Part shown: positions 17,174 through 25,209 of the stretch, piece after piece
How positions within the stretch are numbered: position 1 is the stretch's first letter
Layout of the letters: every line of letters starts with the position of its first letter
Source of the DNA: Cognatilysobacter claricitrinus
GTDB lineage: Bacteria > Pseudomonadota > Gammaproteobacteria > Xanthomonadales > Xanthomonadaceae
Length of the DNA stretch: 64,000 bases
Direction of reading: 5' to 3'
Assembly: GCF_045866565.1 (NCBI RefSeq)
Contig: NZ_BAAFZV010000001.1
Coordinates: 372,001-436,000 of the forward strand
Program-made: the position numbers and the translations under genes
Notes under the pieces: model-generated
Databases searched by the model: none
What the model was told of the DNA's origin: nothing
The model's input: only the letters and a program-made list of their open reading frames with translations

Positions 17174-17548
17174 ATGCCCACGCCCAAGGGCGAAGCGATC
17201 GATCTCGCGACCAAGCTCGCCGCATTCGGCGAGCACTGGTCGCCACGCGTCGTCGCCGAAATGAACGACGTGCAGTTCAAGGTCGTGAAGCTCGAAGGCG
17301 AATTCGTCTGGCATGCGCACGATGCGACGGACGAAACGTTCATCGTGCTCGACGACGAAATGCAGGTCGGCTATCGCGACCACGACGTGACGCTGCGCGC
17401 GGGCGAGATGATCGTCATCCCGCGCGGCGTCGAACACATCACCCGCGCCGCGCGTGAATGCCATGCGCTCATCATCGAGCCACGTGGCGTCGTCAACACC
17501 GGCAACGCGGACAGTGACCTGACGGCGCAGAACGACGTCTGGGTCTGA
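17174..17548 (+). CDS. single-domain cupin protein
   Basis: This 124-residue protein is one beta-barrel cupin. Motif 1 supplies His47, His49 and Glu54 (WHAHDATDETFIVL) and motif 2 supplies His88 (PRGVEHITRA), a complete 3-His/1-Glu metal site. It lies three bases after E1beta and 25 bases before E2, so it is almost surely co-transcribed with the dehydrogenase. Small cupins of this kind are annotated as mannose-6-phosphate isomerase-like or dioxygenase-like; no specific reaction can be assigned. Confidence 0.85.
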   Translation: MPTPKGEAIDLATKLAAFGEHWSPRVVAEMNDVQFKVVKLEGEFVWHAHDATDETFIVLDDEMQVGYRDHDVTLRAGEMIVIPRGVEHITRAARECHALIIEPRGVVNTGNADSDLTAQNDVWV

Positions 17549-17573
17549 ACCCACTTACGGAACGAGCAACGCC

Positions 17574-18998
17574 ATGAGCAACCAGAAGACCTTCCTGCTC
17601 CCCGACCTCGGCGAAGGCCTGCCGGACGCGACCATCGTCGAGTGGTACGTCAAGGAAGGCGACGTCATCCGCCTCGACGACAACCTCGTGTCGATGGAAA
17701 CCGCGAAGGCGGTCGTCGACGTGCCCTCGCCGGTCTCCGGCAAGGTGCTGAAACTCGCCGGCGGCGCGGGCGATGTCGTCGTCACCGGCACGATGCTGGC
17801 GACGTTCGAAGTCGACCCATCGATGCCGCAACGCGCCGAGGGCCAGGACACCGGCCATCACCACGGCGGCGCGGCGACGCAGTCGCATGGTCACGGTGCG
17901 GGCGGCGCGGCGCCGGGCGTCGACAAGGTGGTCGCCTCCGACGATGGCGGCGTGCTCAGCGACGACGCCAAGCCCGCGCCGAAGGGCGAGCCCGGCGGTG
18001 AACGCAGCGATGCGGGCACGGTGGTCGGCGCGATGCAGAGTTCGGACGCGGTGCGCAGCGAAGCCGCTGTCGCGGTCGGCGGCGTCAAGGCGATGCCGGC
18101 GGTGCGCGCACTCGCACGCAAGATGGGCGTCGACCTGTCGCGCGTTCGCGCCACCGGCGCCGACGGCGTGGTGACGATGGATGACGTGAAGCGCGCCGCG
18201 GCCGACGGTTCCGCGCGTGCGGGCCAGGGCGCCGCTGCACCGCGCGCTGCCGATCGCGCGGCCGCGAGCGCGCCGCAGCAGCAGGCAGCACCGGCGCAGC
18301 GCAGCACGCTGTCGCAGTCGGGCAAGCCCATGCGCACGCAACCGCCGGGCGCGCAGGCGACGGGCCAGCCGGAACAGCTCAAGGGCGTGCGCCGCAACAT
18401 GGCGCGCGTCATGGCGGACGCGCATGCGAAGGTCGTGCCGACCACGCTGGTCGACGACGCCGACCTGCACGCGTGGATCGGCAAGCAGGACATCACCGCG
18501 CGCCTGGTGCGCTCGATCGTCGCCGCGTGCAAGGCGGTGCCGGCGCTCAACGCGTGGTTCGACGGCGAGAGCCTGACACGTACGCTGCATCCGCATGTCG
18601 ACATCGGCATCGCGGTCGACACCGACGACGGCCTGTTCGTGCCCGCGCTGCGCAATGCCGACATGCTCGACGGCGGCGGCATCCGCACCGCGATCCAGCG
18701 CCTGCGCGCGCAGGTGGGCGATCGTTCGATTCCGCCGAGCGAATTGAGTGGCTACACGATCTCGCTGTCGAACTTCGGCATGTTCGCCGGCCGCTACGCG
18801 ACGCCGGTCGTCGTGCCGCCGTGCGTGGCGATCGTCGGCGCCGGCAAGCTGTGCCACGACGTGGTCGCGGTGATGGGCGGCATCGAAGTGCATCGCCGCA
18901 TGCCGATCTCGCTGACGTTCGACCATCGCGCATGCACGGGCGGCGAGGCGGCCCGTTTCCTCAAGGCGCTGCTGGACGACCTGTCCGCGCCGCAGTAA
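17574..18998 (+). CDS. bkdB: 2-oxoacid dehydrogenase E2 (dihydrolipoamide acyltransferase)
   Basis: The 474-residue core subunit has an N-terminal lipoyl domain with Lys45 as lipoylation site (SMETAKAVVDVPSP), an Ala/Gly-rich hinge, a peripheral subunit-binding domain at about 165-205 (AVRALARKMGVDLSRVRATG), a second flexible linker, and the catalytic acyltransferase domain. The active-site motif near the C-terminus reads DHRACTGG: His451 is present, but Thr455 occupies the place of the Asp of canonical HxxxDG. The E3 (lipoamide dehydrogenase) gene is not next to it. With the upstream genes it forms the oxidative decarboxylase complex, in the cytosol. Confidence 0.92.
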   Translation: MSNQKTFLLPDLGEGLPDATIVEWYVKEGDVIRLDDNLVSMETAKAVVDVPSPVSGKVLKLAGGAGDVVVTGTMLATFEVDPSMPQRAEGQDTGHHHGGAATQSHGHGAGGAAPGVDKVVASDDGGVLSDDAKPAPKGEPGGERSDAGTVVGAMQSSDAVRSEAAVAVGGVKAMPAVRALARKMGVDLSRVRATGADGVVTMDDVKRAAADGSARAGQGAAAPRAADRAAASAPQQQAAPAQRSTLSQSGKPMRTQPPGAQATGQPEQLKGVRRNMARVMADAHAKVVPTTLVDDADLHAWIGKQDITARLVRSIVAACKAVPALNAWFDGESLTRTLHPHVDIGIAVDTDDGLFVPALRNADMLDGGGIRTAIQRLRAQVGDRSIPPSELSGYTISLSNFGMFAGRYATPVVVPPCVAIVGAGKLCHDVVAVMGGIEVHRRMPISLTFDHRACTGGEAARFLKALLDDLSAPQ

Positions 18999-19021
18999 CG
19001 CAACACCGCACGTGATCCAGG

Positions 19022-19050
19022 CGGGCGCCTTCGGGCGCCCGTCGTCGTTT
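19022..19050 (+). terminator. terminator hairpin after the E2 gene
   Basis: CGGGCGCC-TTCG-GGCGCCCG is a perfect 8-bp stem with the very stable UUCG tetraloop, followed by a T-rich TCGTCGTTT. It lies 24 bases after the E2 stop and probably ends the dehydrogenase operon. Confidence 0.75.
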
Positions 19051-19229
19051 GGGTCGCGCGTCGCGCGCCGTGCGCGGCATTCGCATCGGGCAGCGGTCGC
19101 CGGTACGGCCGTCTTTCGGCATCGCCACGGACAACCGCACGTCGTATCGCGACCCGCCGGGACGACGAGCGACCTCGGTTCGACGCATCGCGACGACTAC
19201 GCTGCGCGTTCCTCCCCCGGAGCCCCGCC

Positions 19230-19616
19230 ATGGCCCATCGCAGCCGACTCGCCGGTTTCATCATCGACTGCAACACGCCCGACCTCGACGCCGCGGCGAA
19301 GTTCTGGAGCGCTGCGCTCGGCTGCGCGATCGACCCCGAAAACGCCAGCGACGACAGCGCCGAATACGTCAACTTCAACGACACGCCGGGCGGCCTGCAC
19401 ATCGAAGTGCAGAAGGTCGACCACCCCTCGCGCGTGCACCTCGACATCGAGTCCGACGACATCGACGCCGAAGCCGCGCGACTCGAAGCGCTCGGCGCGA
19501 AGAAGATCGCCTTCGTCAAACGCTGGTGGGTGATGGAGTCACCGACGGGACAGCGCTTCTGCGTGGTGCGGATGAGGGAGCAACCGGGGCGCAGCGAACC
19601 GAACCGCTGGCCGTAA
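19230..19616 (+). CDS. VOC-family (glyoxalase/bleomycin-resistance-like) protein
   Basis: A 128-residue protein with the paired beta-alpha-beta-beta-beta modules of the vicinal-oxygen-chelate fold: FIIDCNTPDLDAAAKFWSAALGC opens the first module, VHLDIESDDIDAEAARLEALGA the second, and ESPTGQRFCVVR closes it. Conserved Glu (HIEVQKV) and His (RVHLDIE) could bind metal. Substrate unknown; related proteins include glyoxalases, dioxygenases and drug-binding proteins. The region between the E2 operon and this gene holds only the terminator. Confidence 0.85.
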   Translation: MAHRSRLAGFIIDCNTPDLDAAAKFWSAALGCAIDPENASDDSAEYVNFNDTPGGLHIEVQKVDHPSRVHLDIESDDIDAEAARLEALGAKKIAFVKRWWVMESPTGQRFCVVRMREQPGRSEPNRWP

Positions 19617-19625
19617 TGCGACGTC

Positions 19626-20363
19626 TCAGTCGCGAAGCATCGAGCACGTGACGCCAGCGCAGGCGCCGGTCGAGAGATCGAGTACGACCGAATGCCCTGC
19701 GTCGCCGCGCGGGAACGGAACGCCGCGCGGGAGCAGGAACACCGCCGAATCCGCGCCGGTCAAACCGGACGGAATGGTGAAGTCGTCGACGATCACGTAG
19801 GTGCCACCGCCGTTGAACCGCAGTCGGCCGACGGACACCGGCTGATGGCTGCGCGCGATCCAGTCCTGCAGATCGGCATCGCTCGCAAGGCGCAGGTGAC
19901 CGGCACGCAACGCATCAACGAGGCCCGCCTTTCCCGCCCCCGGCTCGTCTGACGAGAGGGGCACCAGATCGTTTGTCGGCCTCGATACCGCCGCAGATGC
20001 TGCCGACGTCGACGTGGCGGACTCGAGTGCGGGCGCGGACGTAGCGGGTGGCGCAATCAACGGCACGGGCGCCCCACGCTGCATGGGTTCGGCGGGATCG
20101 GGCGCGGCTTCGGGCTGTGCCGCGAGCGCTGCTCCGGGCTGCACTTCAAACGGCGCCGCGGACGCGACCCGGACCGGCTCGCTTGGCGCAGACGGAGCGC
20201 GCGCGTCAGATTGCGGCGCCGCGCCGCGGATCAGCCAGAAGCCAGCGCCGACCACGGCGACGATCACGAGCATCGCGGCCAGCAGCATCGCGGAATCGTT
20301 GCGCGGCGGCGTCTCGACGACGACGGTGCGTTCTTCGGGGGCACTACCGTTCGATGCGTGCAT
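19626..20363 (-). CDS. membrane-anchored periplasmic protein of unknown function
   Basis: A 245-residue protein with ATG preceded by an AGGAGA ribosome-binding site. The N-terminal 30 residues are polar and acidic, followed by one transmembrane helix (AMLLAAMLVIVAVVGAGFWLI) with the remainder outside. A Pro/Ala/Ser-rich linker runs to about residue 145, and the last 90 residues form a compact domain (GLVDALRAGHLRLASDADLQDW, then YVIVDDFTIPSGLTGADSAVF) ending with two cysteines in GACAGVTCSM. The family is not recognised. The gene is divergent from the TPR gene. Confidence 0.7.
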   Translation of the reverse strand: MHASNGSAPEERTVVVETPPRNDSAMLLAAMLVIVAVVGAGFWLIRGAAPQSDARAPSAPSEPVRVASAAPFEVQPGAALAAQPEAAPDPAEPMQRGAPVPLIAPPATSAPALESATSTSAASAAVSRPTNDLVPLSSDEPGAGKAGLVDALRAGHLRLASDADLQDWIARSHQPVSVGRLRFNGGGTYVIVDDFTIPSGLTGADSAVFLLPRGVPFPRGDAGHSVVLDLSTGACAGVTCSMLRD

Positions 20364-20436
20364 CGGTCTCTCCTGATGGCACACGCATCGTTCCGCACTC
20401 GCTCCCGGTACGCAAACACCCAAACAGCGGATCCCG

Positions 20437-20455
20437 CACGCCGTGGAACGGCGTG
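20437..20455. repeat. 8-bp inverted repeat in a divergent intergenic region
   Basis: CACGCCGT-GGA-ACGGCGTG is a perfect inverted repeat with a 3-base centre, between the membrane-anchored protein gene and the TPR gene and about 28 bases upstream of the TPR promoter. It could be an operator or an RNA hairpin. Confidence 0.4.
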
Positions 20456-20482
20456 AGCTTGCGCCCGGCATCAGGCGCTCCG

Positions 20483-20511
20483 TTGGCAGCAGCCCGCGGC
20501 GTGCCTATGCT
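20483..20511 (+). promoter_or_regulatory. sigma70-type promoter for the TPR gene
   Basis: TTGGCA (5 of 6) and TATGCT (4 of 6) are separated by exactly 17 bases. The predicted start leaves a leader of about 24 bases with a CAGGGGA ribosome-binding site. Confidence 0.55.
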
Positions 20512-20541
20512 TGGCGCGGGGAAATTCAGGGGATTCACGCC

Positions 20542-21291
20542 ATGCCGTTTTTTGGCCTCGGCCTGCACGTGCTCGTCGCGCTGTACTTCGCCGCGCACGC
20601 CGTGCGCACAGGACAGGACCGCTACTGGCTGATGGTGCTGTTCGCGTTTCCGGGGCTGGGCAGCCTGGTCTACGCGCTGACGATCTGGCTGCCGCAGGCG
20701 CGCCATGCGCCGGAAGTGCGCGCGGCGACGAAGGGCGTGCAGCGCGTCCTCGACCCCGACCGCGAGCTGCGGTTCGCGCAGGAAGACTTCGACACGACGC
20801 CGACCACCGCGCATCGTGTCCGCCTCGGCGACGCATTGTTGGCGAAGGGCCGCGCCGACGAAGCCGCCATGCATTTCGAGAAGGCGGCAGTCGGCGTGCA
20901 TGCGGACGATCCGGACATCCGCGTCAAGCTCGCCGAAGCCTGGCTTGCGTGCGGCCGCGCGCGCGAAGCGCGGGAGCAACTCGACGACGTCATCCGCAAG
21001 CATCCGCAGTACCAGTCGCCGCGCGGCCACCTCGCCTACGCGCGCGCCGTCGCTGCCGAAGGTGACCGTTCCAAGGCGCGCGACGAGTTCGACACGCTCA
21101 CCGGCTACAGCGGCGATCTCGACGTGCACGCCGAGTACGCAGCGACGCTGGCCGGCTGGGGCGACCACGCGCATGCACGCGAGGTCTGCGAGAAGGCGCT
21201 GCATCGCATCAAGCGCATGCCGGCCTACCAGCGACGCATGTATCGCGACGCCACGTCGCGCATGAAGAAGCTGCTCGCCGAAACGCGCTGA
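20542..21291 (+). CDS. tetratricopeptide-repeat inner-membrane protein
   Basis: The 249-residue protein starts MPFFGLGLHV after a CAGGGGA ribosome-binding site. Two hydrophobic segments (residues about 3-18 and 28-45, the second with FAFPGLGSLVYALTIWLP) form a membrane hairpin. The rest is helical with at least three TPR-like repeats, for example RLGDALLAKGRADEAAMHFE, KLAEAWLACGRAREAREQLD and YAATLAGWGDHAHAREVCEKAL. This resembles cytosol-facing scaffold proteins whose partners vary. Its stop shares a small hairpin with that of gshA, which is convergent. Confidence 0.8.
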   Translation: MPFFGLGLHVLVALYFAAHAVRTGQDRYWLMVLFAFPGLGSLVYALTIWLPQARHAPEVRAATKGVQRVLDPDRELRFAQEDFDTTPTTAHRVRLGDALLAKGRADEAAMHFEKAAVGVHADDPDIRVKLAEAWLACGRAREAREQLDDVIRKHPQYQSPRGHLAYARAVAAEGDRSKARDEFDTLTGYSGDLDVHAEYAATLAGWGDHAHAREVCEKALHRIKRMPAYQRRMYRDATSRMKKLLAETR

Positions 21292-21307
21292 CGCGCCAGG
21301 GCGTCAG
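21288..21307. terminator. hairpin containing the stop codons of two convergent genes
   Basis: CTGACGC-GCCAGG-GCGTCAG forms a perfect 7-bp stem with a 6-base loop. The left arm includes the TGA of the TPR gene and the right arm the complementary stop of gshA. No T-tract follows, so it may protect RNA ends rather than terminate. Confidence 0.4.
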
Positions 21308-22668
21308 TACGCGAACTCCCGGAACACCGGGTCGACGCTGCCGTTCCACGCACCATGGAACAGCTCGAGCTTTCGCTCGGCGGCGGTGACGCCCGACTCG
21401 ACGATGTCGACCAGCGGCGCGAGGAAGATGGATTCGTCGACGCCGTTGGCGTTGACGCGCGCGCGGCGACGCAGGCCCGCCGCGGAAATCTTCAGCGCTT
21501 CGCGCGCGAGGTCGAGCGCGGTGCCGCCGCGGAACGGCAGCTTCAACGCGTCGCGTGGCACGCCGTCGCGCAGTGCATGGCGCTCCTCGAGCGTGAAGTC
21601 CTTGACCAGATCCCACGCGGCATCGAGCGCCGCGTCGTCGTACAGCAGCCCGACCCAGAATGCGGGCAGCGCGCAGATGCGATTCCACGGGCCCGAATCG
21701 GCGCCGCGCATCTCGAGGTACTTCTTGAGCCGCACCTCGGGGAACGCGGTGGTCGAATGGTCGGCCCAGTCCTTCATGGTCGGGCGGTTGCCCGGATGCG
21801 CCGGCAGGCGGCCGTCCATGTAATCGCGGAACGATTGCCCGCTGGCGTCGATGTATTTGCCGTCGCGGTAGACGAAGTACATCGGCACGTCGAGCAGGTA
21901 GTCGACGTAGCGCTCGTAGCCGAAGCCGTCCTCGAACACGAAATCGAGCAGGCCGGTGCGATCGGCGTCGGTGTCGGTCCAGATGTGCGAGCGGTACGAA
22001 AGGAAACCGTTGGGCTTGCCTTCGGTGAACGGCGAGTCGGCGAACAGCGCGGTGGCGATCGGCTGCAGCGCGAGCGACACGCGGAACTTCTTGACCATGT
22101 CGGCTTCGCTGCCGACGTCGAGGTTGACCTGCACGGTGCAGGTGCGCGTCATCATGTCGAGCCCGAGCGATCCGACCTTCGGCATGTACTCGCGCATGAT
22201 CTTGTAGCGGCCCTTGGGCATCCACGGCATTTCGTCGCGACGCCACTTCGGCTGGAAGCCCATGCCGAGGAAACCGAGGCCCATCGGATCGGCGACCTCG
22301 CGCACTTCGCGCAGGTGCGTGCCGGTTTCGCGACACGTGTCGTGCAGGGTTTCGAGTTCCGCGCCCGAGAGTTCGAGCTGGCCCGCAGGCTCCAGTGATA
22401 CCGACGCGCCGCCACGGCTCAGCGCGATGACGCGTCCGTTCTCTTCGACCGGCGACCAGCCGAATCGCGTCAGGCCCTTGAGCAGCGCCTCGATGCCGCG
22501 CTCACCGTCGAACGTCGGCGCGCGCAGGTCGTCGGTGCGGAAGCCGAACTTCTCGTGTTCGGTGCCGATGCGCCAGGCCTCGCGCGGGCGCACGCCGGAC
22601 GCGAGGAAATCCACGAGCTCCGCCCGCGATTCGATCTCGACATCGGCAACCTGGCTGGGACCGGACAC
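21304..22668 (-). CDS. gshA: glutamate-cysteine ligase, plant/xanthomonad type
   Basis: The 454-residue enzyme makes gamma-glutamylcysteine, the committed step of glutathione synthesis. It belongs to the class found in plants, xanthomonads and alphaproteobacteria, not to the E. coli type: WRIGTEHEKFGF, SLEPAGQLELSG, MGFQPKWRR, and MTRTCTVQVNLDVGSEADMV are typical segments. A GTG at 22668 is chosen as start: GAGG stands five bases before it, and the resulting length and N-terminus fit the xanthomonad proteins. The long open frame continuing upstream on this strand lies opposite the peptide-binding protein gene and is not considered coding. The gshB gene is not in the window. Confidence 0.93.
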   Translation of the reverse strand: MSGPSQVADVEIESRAELVDFLASGVRPREAWRIGTEHEKFGFRTDDLRAPTFDGERGIEALLKGLTRFGWSPVEENGRVIALSRGGASVSLEPAGQLELSGAELETLHDTCRETGTHLREVREVADPMGLGFLGMGFQPKWRRDEMPWMPKGRYKIMREYMPKVGSLGLDMMTRTCTVQVNLDVGSEADMVKKFRVSLALQPIATALFADSPFTEGKPNGFLSYRSHIWTDTDADRTGLLDFVFEDGFGYERYVDYLLDVPMYFVYRDGKYIDASGQSFRDYMDGRLPAHPGNRPTMKDWADHSTTAFPEVRLKKYLEMRGADSGPWNRICALPAFWVGLLYDDAALDAAWDLVKDFTLEERHALRDGVPRDALKLPFRGGTALDLAREALKISAAGLRRRARVNANGVDESIFLAPLVDIVESGVTAAERKLELFHGAWNGSVDPVFREFAY

Positions 22669-22800
22669 ATGCACCTCGACGCGTCCCGCGGCGCGGGAGG
22701 GCGGCCAGTCTAGCCGCGCACCGTGACGGCCGACGTCGCGCCGGCAGGGCGTCTGCGTTGCGCGCATGGAGCGGCGCTGCGGCCGCCTAGAATGGCCGCG

Positions 22801-24474
22801 ATGCCCGACTCCGCCCTCCGCCGCCCGCGTCGACCGTGGGCCACGCTGCTCGCCGTGCTGGTCGCCGGTGCGGCACAGGCGTCGACGCTGGAGCGCGGCA
22901 ACGGGCCGGAGCCGTCCACGCTGGATGCGCACAAGTGCCAGGAAGTCGCCTGCGGCAACGTGCTGCGCGACCTTTACGAAGGGCTGGTGACCGAAGACGC
23001 CGCCGGCCGGCTGGTGCCCGGCATGGCGCAGCGCTGGTCGGTGTCGCCCGACGGCCGCACGTGGACGTTCGTGCTGCGCGATGGGCTGCGCTGGAGCAAT
23101 GGCGACGCGCTCGACGCGAATCAGATCGTCGCGAGCTTTCGTCGTGCGTTCGCGCCGGTGACGGCGGCACCGTTCGGCGAACTGTTCGACGCGCTGCATA
23201 ACGCGAAGGCGGTGCAGGCGGGCGAAGTGCCGCCTGCTGCGCTCGGCGTCGACGCACCGGATGCGCGCACCGTGGTGTTCCATCTCGATCGCAGCGCGCC
23301 GTTGCCCGCTTTGCTCACGTTGCCGATCGCGTTCCCCGTCTACCTGCCTGCGATCGAACGCCTGGGCGCGCAGCACACGCGGCCCGGTGCGCTGGTCAGC
23401 AACGGCGCGTACACGCTCGCAGCGTGGACGCCGCAGGCCAATCTCGTCGTCGAACGCAATCTGCGTTTCCACGATGCGGCGAACGTCGCGATTGATCGGG
23501 TGCGGTACCAGGTCACGGAAGACGCGGCCGCCGAACTGCAACGCTTCGCCGCGGGCGACCTGCACATTACCGAGGTCGTGCCACCGCAGCCGATGGCGTC
23601 GCTGAAGAAGCGCTTCGGAGCGCAGATGCGGCTGTCGCCGTATCTCGGCGCGTTCTGGCTGGGGATCAACACGACGATCGCCCCGTTCAAGGACGGTAAT
23701 TGCACACGCGTGGTGATGCCGCGCAATGACAAGGCGAATCACGGCCTGTCGCCCCTGCGCGATGGCTGCATCGATCGCGGCCACGCACTGCGTCGCGCGC
23801 TGTCGCTCGCGATCGATCGCGACCTGCTGGTGCGGCATGTCACCGGCTTCGGCGAACGCGCGGCGTACGGCGTGGTGCCGCCCGGCATCGCGGGTTACGC
23901 GCCTGCCGCGACGACGTGGTCGACGTGGACGCAGGTCGAACGCGAACGCCAGGCGCGCATGCTCTATCGCGCCGCCGGTTATGACGACGCGCATCCGCTC
24001 GAGATCGAGCTGCGCTACAACACGTCGACGCCCCATCGCCGGCTCGCGCTCGCAGTCGCCGCGATGTGGCGCCAGGTGCTGGGCGCGCACGTGCGCCTGC
24101 GCAACGAGGAGTGGAAGGTGTTCGTCGGCAACCGCAAGCAGCGCGTGATCACGCAGGTGTTCCGCGGTGGCTGGATCGCCGACGTGCCGGATGCGCGCAA
24201 CTTCCTCGCGGCGTTCGGCAGCGATGGTCCGCTCAACTGGACGGGGCACGTCGATGCCGGCGTGGTCGAACGCATTGCGCGCGCCGACGCCGCGAGCAGC
24301 GACGCCGCGCGCAATGCATGGTTGCGCGCGGCCGAGACGCGACTGGTGCAGGCGGACGCGGTGATTCCGTTGTACTTCTATACGTCCAAACACCTGGTCG
24401 ACCCGCGCGTGCACGGTTTCGAGGCGAACGCGCTCGACCGCCACGCCAGCCGCTGGATGCGCCTTCAGGACTGA
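22801..24474 (+). CDS. peptide ABC transporter substrate-binding protein (SBP_bac_5)
   Basis: A 557-residue periplasmic protein with a signal peptide (TLLAVLVAGAAQA, cleavage about residue 26). The mature part starts LERGNGPEPSTLDAH and continues with NVLRDLYEGLVTEDAAGRLVPGMAQRW spread over two motifs, the family-5 extracellular solute-binding signature of OppA/DppA-like proteins. The ligand is probably an oligopeptide. A TAGAAT box ends eight bases before the ATG, suggesting a near-leaderless transcript. The stop overlaps the next start (TGATG). The cognate permease follows one gene later. Confidence 0.9.
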   Translation: MPDSALRRPRRPWATLLAVLVAGAAQASTLERGNGPEPSTLDAHKCQEVACGNVLRDLYEGLVTEDAAGRLVPGMAQRWSVSPDGRTWTFVLRDGLRWSNGDALDANQIVASFRRAFAPVTAAPFGELFDALHNAKAVQAGEVPPAALGVDAPDARTVVFHLDRSAPLPALLTLPIAFPVYLPAIERLGAQHTRPGALVSNGAYTLAAWTPQANLVVERNLRFHDAANVAIDRVRYQVTEDAAAELQRFAAGDLHITEVVPPQPMASLKKRFGAQMRLSPYLGAFWLGINTTIAPFKDGNCTRVVMPRNDKANHGLSPLRDGCIDRGHALRRALSLAIDRDLLVRHVTGFGERAAYGVVPPGIAGYAPAATTWSTWTQVERERQARMLYRAAGYDDAHPLEIELRYNTSTPHRRLALAVAAMWRQVLGAHVRLRNEEWKVFVGNRKQRVITQVFRGGWIADVPDARNFLAAFGSDGPLNWTGHVDAGVVERIARADAASSDAARNAWLRAAETRLVQADAVIPLYFYTSKHLVDPRVHGFEANALDRHASRWMRLQD

Positions 24475-25175
24475 TGCCCATGCGACCGCGCCATCCCGAA
24501 TTCCATCGCAGCCATCGCGCCGGCTGGTTGCGCGCCTCGGTACTGGGCGCGAACGACGGCATCGTGTCGATCTCCGGCCTTGTCGTCGGCGTGGCCGCGA
24601 GCGGTGCGTCGCACGCGGCCGTGCTCGCCAGCGGCCTCGCGGGCGTGGTGGCCGGTGCCATGTCCATGGCCGCCGGGGAATACGTCTCGGTGCAGTCGCA
24701 GGCCGACACGGAAGCGGCGGACCTTGCGAAGGAGCGCCGCGAACTCGCCGAAGAACCCGAAAGCGAATTGCGCGAACTGGCGATGATCTGGGAACGTCGC
24801 GGGCTGGATGCCGAGCTCGCGCGGCAGGTGGCCGAGCAACTCACCGCGCACGACGCGCTCGCCAGCCATGCGCGTGACGAACTCGGCATCACCGAAACGT
24901 TGCGCGCGCGACCATTGCAGGCGGCGCTTGCGTCCGGCGCGGCATTCGTCAGCGGCGCGGTGCTGCCCATCGTCGCCGCGTTGTTCGCGCCCGCGTCGCG
25001 CGTGGAAGCCGTGACGATCGCGGTGACATTGCTCGCGCTGACGTTGTCCGGTGCGCTCGCGGCGCAGGCCGGCGGTGCATCGACGGTGCGCGGCGCGATG
25101 CGGGTAGTCGGCTGGGGCGCGGTCGCGATGATGGCGGCATCGCTGATTGGGCGACTGGCGGGCATCGCGGCATGA
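24474..25175 (+). CDS. VIT-family (vacuolar iron transporter-like) membrane protein
   Basis: A 233-residue protein of the VIT1/CCC1 family. LRASVLGANDGIVSISGLVVGVAASG and AGAMSMAAGEYVSVQSQAD contain the conserved first-helix Asp and the MAAGEYVSVQSQ motif; a cytosolic helical insertion rich in Glu (about residues 75-145, the putative metal-binding domain) separates helices two and three, and three more hydrophobic segments follow. Family members move Fe2+ or Mn2+. Start ATG overlaps the upstream stop; a second Met is two codons later. It lies inside an apparent peptide-importer operon, which is unexpected. Confidence 0.9.
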   Translation: MPMRPRHPEFHRSHRAGWLRASVLGANDGIVSISGLVVGVAASGASHAAVLASGLAGVVAGAMSMAAGEYVSVQSQADTEAADLAKERRELAEEPESELRELAMIWERRGLDAELARQVAEQLTAHDALASHARDELGITETLRARPLQAALASGAAFVSGAVLPIVAALFAPASRVEAVTIAVTLLALTLSGALAAQAGGASTVRGAMRVVGWGAVAMMAASLIGRLAGIAA

Positions 25176-25209
25176 CGGCCGACATCGTCGTCCGCCGGAT
25201 CCACGACGC

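Noticed and set aside
22669..24444. Upstream extension of the gshA frame for a further 590 codons
   Set aside because: It runs antisense to the peptide-binding protein gene and shows shadow composition; a GTG with ribosome-binding site at 22668 gives the normal gshA length.
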